Origin: Sipunculus nudus
Lineage: Eukaryota; Annelida; Sipuncula; Golfingiida; Sipunculidae
Direction: 5' to 3'
DNA length: 64,000 nucleotides
Assembly (NCBI GenBank): GCA_026874595.1
Contig: CM049313.1
Span: 30,874,008-30,938,007, forward strand
The notes beneath the pieces were generated by a model. It was not told where the DNA came from. It saw only the letters and a list, made by a program, of their open reading frames with translations, and ran no database searches. The position numbers and the translations under genes were made by a program. Of the stretch, positions 58,861-64,000 are shown one piece after another; position 1 is the first letter of the stretch; the number at the start of each line of letters is the position of its first letter.

Positions 58861-58979
58861 AATCAAAAGGGCACAACTCAACCTTTTGATTTGAACCACA
58901 TATATAATGCATGATGGTGCAAGAAGTTCAGTACACAGTTCGTTGTTGGGTTCATGTTTATAGCACACACATGCACTTT

Positions 58980-60711
58980 ATATGTATTTATATGTATTAC
59001 ACTAATGCAGATTACCTCAGGAATAAGTTGAAAGAATTGGACTCAATCACTAAAAATACAGGAGCAGATATTATAGCAAAAAACAGAAGCCCTACTAAAG
59101 GACTCGTAGGGAAATAGAGTAATGTGAAATGCAGATACCTGGATAGTGAATGTGTACAACCTTTGATCAATCTAGCTGCACAGGAGGCATTGCAGTATAT
59201 TAGAAAAATGAATGGAACATAGAAATGACTGTAGATAATAGTGTTACAGAAACAAAAAGCATGTCATGGACTGTATGATTGTTTACAGAAGCCCAAAAGC
59301 CTTGATTCCAACAATGAACAACTATTAGAACTAATGAAGTGGTTCTGTGACAACAAAAAAAGATAACCTACTGATAGTGGGAGATTTCAATCTGGAGAAT
59401 ATATATTGGGAAGAATTAAAAGTGAATATACTTGGTGAACAGTCTTATGAGAATCACTTTCTCAATATGTCATTGGACAAATTTCTTATCCAACATGTAA
59501 ACGAGCCTACACGGATAAGAGATGGACATGTGCCTTCAATATTGAATATGGTATTTACTAATAGTGAGGTTGTCATAGACAATATAACAATAGGGAATAC
59601 TTCAGGATGTAGTAACCATGTTAGTTTGGAAAATAAAATAAACTGTCACATAACTGACAAGCCAAAGCAGGAACAAAGATTTAAATACAATCTAAATAAG
59701 GTTGATTACACTAAAATTTATAAGGAGTTAGCTAAAATTAAATGGGTCAATATTCTTGAAGGAAAGGATGTGGACTCAATGTGTACAAATTTTGCAGATA
59801 CATTACAAAACCTGGCACACAAATATATCCCCCAGGTAGACGCAAATCAAAGGACCAAACCAGTATGGGGGAGCAAGGAAATATTACAGGCAATAAAGGC
59901 GAACAAAGGCATGGAATAAATTCAGATTCGCAAAAACACGAACGAACTATATGAAATACAAGATGGTTAGAAACATGTGACAGGACTGATTAAAGAGGCA
60001 CAGCAGGAACTAGAGAGAAAAATAGCACAAGAAGTAAAGGTCCAACCAAAATATTTCTGGAATTACATTAAATCAAAAACAAATATGGAAACTGGAGTTC
60101 AAGACCTGGAAGTAAATGATGTGGTAATAACTCGAGAGGAAAAACATGGAGAATTATTTGAATATTTTTTTTGCTAATATTTTTACCAAAGGAGAGGTAA
60201 TGAATCAAACATTGATTGTATTGAGAATGAATACTCTCTAAAGAAATTCACGGTCAATGAAAGTGATGCACAAAACAAACTGAAAGATGTAAGAAAAGAT
60301 AAGTTTGTGGGAGCTGATGGGATCCACTTAAGTATCTTAAAAGAATGTGCCACTGAAATATTGCGACCACTCATTTTGATATATAAAGCTTAGAAGAAGG
60401 TTCACAACCTAGTGAATGGAAAATTGCTACCGAGACCCGTCCAACTACCGACCAGTAAGCCTAACTAGCGCGGCGGAAAAGCCTCTAGAACAGATCATTA
60501 GAGACCAACTAAATGGCGATCTGGAATATCAATGGTCTGACAGACAATGAGCAGTTTGGCTTTAATTTGTTAATGGAAGGTCCTGTACATTACGATTACT
60601 TAAATTTATAGATAACTGGAGAGATACACTAGATTCAGATACACCATGCAATAGATGTCATTTATACAGACTTTAGGAAAGCATTCGATAGTGTCACACG
60701 ATGGTCTATTA
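58980..60711 (+). pseudogene. CR1-like LINE ORF2 remnant: endonuclease and truncated reverse transcriptase
   Basis: Endonuclease pieces: YYTNADYLRNKLKELDSIT with GADII (58991-59075), then VYRSPKS (about 59282), LLIVGDFNLENIYWEEL (about 59370) and a worn SDH box read as GCSNHVSLE (about 59605), ending the 190-codon open part at 59919. After a gap come the linker (WNYIKSKTN, about 60060) and RT motifs (KFVGADGIHLSILKECATE, about 60302; YRPVSLTS, about 60447; NGRSC; KAFDSV at about 60680). The RT is cut at 60711 by a family B element before its YxDD box. Multiple stops and shifts are present. The order and motifs fit the CR1/L2/Jockey group; CR1-like is my best reading. Confidence 0.8.
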
Positions 60712-61844
60712 AACCAGGGGTCTCGACGCTCAGCTGAATTTGTCAATAAGGATATTTTTAAAGAAATTTTTCAGAATGACGGTCCTGTGACCTTAACCAA
60801 TGACCTTCTGACCAAAAAATCTGAGAACTTATTATCCTTGAACTTACAGTATTTTGATTATTGTAACAACCTTTTAAAAAAAGTGGGTCCAGTGACCTTG
60901 ACCTGTGACTAGGTAACCTTAAAATCTTAAGAAATATTCCACTTTGGGCAAGTAACCCATGTGTGAAAGATGAAAAGTTTCGGATGAAAAGTTTGATTAA
61001 CAGTGTATCCACATTCATTTTAGGAAGTGTCTAGGCAGCCGACAATGTTGGCTGCGGAGAGTTAGACCCCTGGACTGTCTAGGCAGCCGACAATGTAGAC
61101 ACTGTCGGCTGCCTAGACAGGCCAAACTCCACCCACTGCGCAGCCGACAATGCTTTAACCTTCACCCTCGACCTCTCGGACCAAGAAATCAAAATGTTTC
61201 TTACTTAAGTGGTGGGTCATTAATAAATCATGTATGAAGATTTGCTCAAATATAGAGAAAAAAAAACTGCGTAAAATTCCAAAAAAAAAAAATCCAGGTG
61301 GCACACCAGTCTGCAGGAACTGATGAAACACCCATGATGAATATAAATGCAAAGAATCATTGTGATCAATGCATTAGTTGTTCAGATACTGGCGCTTATG
61401 TATCCTTTTTTTTTATTATTCTGGGGGTACTTCTGAGCCCCGTAGCTCGGAGGATATGGGTAACAGCAACCTAATATCAGGTTTCCTGGAAACTTTTCCA
61501 TGAACCTCCCTGGATGTCAATTTAAAAGTTTCTAAGTCTAATTATCATGATTTGAGCCCTGTTAACAGATGACCACATCTTTGTAAGTCTCAAAAATAGA
61601 GAAAATATACAGCGCCACCAGGCAGCAGGAATTAATAAAACACTTCATGAAGAATATGCATGCAAAGATTAGAATCATGGTGATCAATGCATAAGTTGTT
61701 CAGATACTGGAAATTTTTCATGGATCTCTATGGATGTCAAGTTGGAAGGTTCCAGGTCCAGCGGTTCGATTTGTGCCTGGTTAACGGACGAAGGACAATG
61801 ACTGATCACTGAAGCTCAGATGATTTTCAGTCAACTGAGCTAAA
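60712..61844 (+). mobile_element. Dispersed element family B, copy 3, cutting the LINE
   Basis: It starts AACCAGGGGTCTCGACGCTC followed by AGCTGA, exactly where the LINE reverse transcriptase stops, and ends with the family stem (AGCTCAG at 61813, CTGAGCT at 61835-61841) then AAA. The middle has two degenerate units related to the 337-base units of copy 2, an AGGTCA-type segment and an inserted palindromic cluster (61028-61152). Confidence 0.7.
61028..61152. repeat. Palindromic GGCAGCCGACA cluster
   Basis: GTCTAGGCAGCCGACA occurs at 61029-61044 and at 61077-61092. The second copy pairs perfectly with 61103-61118 across a 10-base loop, a 16-bp perfect stem. Two further partial copies (GGCTGCG near 61050 and GCAGCCGACAATGC at 61140-61153) surround it. 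It is GC-rich in an AT-rich setting and could be a folded-back mini-element. Confidence 0.8.
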
Positions 61845-64000
61845 AGTTATACCAATGACTTTTGTTAACTTCATAATCTATTGACTTTCACTTGCCTGAA
61901 CTAAACATAAAGATCTAAAAGCCCAGTGCCTTTGTGCAGTTGCGTTATGTTTGAACTGTGATTGCCCCAGCTGTGCCGGCGCAGGCGGGGTTGGCTGACC
62001 CATGCCGTTAGGCAGCTATTGTAGGCCTATAGTAAAATTAAGCTTAGACTAACCACAACCCAGCCTCGCCTGTTATTCTATGCATAAAAAAACAGAATGA
62101 CGTGCAATGAGTTTGTTTAGGGAGAACCCTGTTGATGAGAGTAAGTCGTTAATAATTGATAATTCATGTGTGAAACAGTGCACGCCAGTAAGCCTCTTTT
62201 ATATATATGTGGAATATAAGGGTCAGGTTTTTCCCGCCTCAGTGAATCGACATTATCTCAAAAACAGTCCCTCTTTTCTACCAAAATAAATGGACATGAC
62301 TGCGTTGCTATAAAGAAGAGGTTTACCCAATAGCGAACCATAACCGAATGACCATCAGACCCATGTGTGCAACACACAAGCGTGTACTGTACACAGGTGT
62401 GTACAAATCTGCCACGATTGCTACTGCGCATCGCGGACGCGCCGTTACTGGTGCACTTGCTATGTGGACATGTCTGAAACCCGGGCCTAATTGAACACAT
62501 GAAAAAAGACCTTTACGTAATAGAAACGATCTTGAAACTGAGTTATTCATGAAGATTGGGTCTATCCCTTCCCTACGAAATAAAAATTTAGTTGATAATT
62601 TTTATTAATAGTGGTAATTTATTACTCTTTATAAGGGTTAAAATGCCTATATTTTGGGCCGTCAGAAAACCCGGGCCCATAGAAAACGACCGTATTATAA
62701 TTATTTTATGCGTATTTTACACTTTCTCTGGTTGATTATAATAGAATGGACAGTACTCTAACCATAGACATCAGGAAGGTAACTAAAATTCGGAAAATCA
62801 AGCCTATTCCTAACTAAAACATATGGTCTGACAAACGGTCATGCAATTTTCCCGCAATACGTCTCCCGGGCCCAAATAAAAATGCATTCACACTCATTTA
62901 CAAATTATATATTTCTCATTTTATGACTGGTTACGTTAGATTAGACAATCATATAACTTTATACAAGATTTAAAACGTAAAATATTCCGAATTTCCAGCG
63001 TTTATTACGGTGTCGGGGTGGTCTCATAAAAAGGCTAATGAACGTACCCTATACCATACCCGGATCAAAATCGTCATGCATTATACGGGGTACAGAGGTC
63101 CAATTTTCAACATGTTCCGATTTAAATAGCCCTAATGGTTACTCTCGTTACTGTTCAAAGTGTTTTATTTTTATTTGAACTGGTTAAACCATAATCTTCA
63201 AATTAATTTAAATTTTGATTTAGGTATTACTTAGGACCACAAATTAAAGAAGCACTATATCATAGAATCGCTACTTTACTTGTTAAAAAAAAAAAAAACA
63301 AAAAAACTAGGAAATAATTGGAGGTGGCAAATCGATAATTAATTGCCAACTGCTGCTTAATTAATTGCCCTCCACACAACCCTGTATACGATACCACTCC
63401 TGCTTAATCATTTGTCTCCAGATTTCATGTTATCATGCTGAGGGAAACTACTTTTATAGATATATGCATCATTTTTATGCAATTTTTTATATTCTTGAAA
63501 TAAAGAAACTAGTGTTTGACTGATTAGATCTGTGGTGATCCCCTATTTTTGTGGGTGATAATTTATCATATAGTATATGTGATTCATAGGCCAAAGTAAA
63601 ATAATAAATTAATTGTAGTTATTGTTTACATGTATTTTATTTTATTCCTGCAGAGGAGTGATGAATTCTGGTCATTTCCGCCAGGTAGGCCTATTTATTT
63701 TTATTATATATGACTTTTGACAATACATTTTTCTGTTTTCATAATAAAATTTCTTGATTTAATCAAACAAGGCCTACAGGCCTTATTGCGAACCTGTGCA
63801 AAGTTTGGGAGTATGAATGTTTATTTTTAAAATTTAATATTGATCCTCTGATGTTCTGCATATCTACCTTAGTCATTATGATTTCCGCCAAATGGACGTT
63901 TCGGACCTGTACGTTTCGGACTATGACATTTTAAAACTAGGATTTATCAGTCAAGATATTTCCGATATGTTCTTTTTGCCAGGGAGGGATATTTGGATAG
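61845..64000. other. Unassigned region
   Basis: No recognised gene. CCCGGGCC occurs three times at about 192-196-base intervals (62480, 62672, 62868) without clear repeat units around it. An A run lies at 63285-63298. A possible 31-nt plus-strand exon at 63654-63684 is described in the findings. Confidence 0.35.

Overview
This looks like a piece of an AT-rich animal genome. It is most likely a lophotrochozoan and probably a mollusc: it has spliced immunoglobulin-domain exons, a Ty3/gypsy element, a CR1-like LINE, tRNA-derived SINE-like DNA and many long tandem arrays. There are no operons, CRISPR arrays or bacterial-style genes. The organism call is an inference from gene and repeat content.

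The only convincing host gene lies on the minus strand and resembles the two-Ig zig-8/Dpr branch of neuronal cell-surface proteins. Three exons can be joined in phase by eye: the second half of Ig1 (11899-12118, phase 0 to 1), a 24-nt microexon in the Ig1-Ig2 linker (8017-8040, phase 1-1) and a complete Ig2 exon (2367-2651, phase 1-1). A possible 33-nt exon follows at 1385-1417. Far upstream, a 72-codon open exon with a possible signal peptide and a strong phase-0 donor can be read at 48352-48292 plus 45488-45334, but it is split by a 2.8-kb DNA transposon flanked by 9-bp duplications. The exon for the first half of Ig1 was not found, so the link between the split exon and the Ig exons is unproved.

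Layout: 1-12118 holds the Ig exons and introns packed with arrays (58, 34, 20, 34 and 67 bp units), a SINE, a hAT-like MITE and a TIR element. 12190-15153 is a 63-bp satellite. 15154-22684 is a Ty3/gypsy element with near-identical 181-bp LTRs and 5-bp duplications; it sits in that satellite and its gag is broken by a 2.38-kb Mutator-like element. 22770-22840 is a 71-bp deletion derivative of the 2.8-kb transposon at 45498. 23-32 kb is mostly unassigned. 33052-36445 is a repeat-built element sitting inside another array. 36.6-43.4 kb, 48.4-56.6 kb and 60.7-61.8 kb hold three recurring dispersed families (called A, B and C here), two of them rich in AGGTCA half-sites. 57.9-60.7 kb is a decayed CR1-like LINE cut off by a family B element. 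61.9-64 kb is unassigned.

The window is best read as a very long, repeat-swollen minus-strand gene region in which transposons have repeatedly landed in tandem arrays and in each other.
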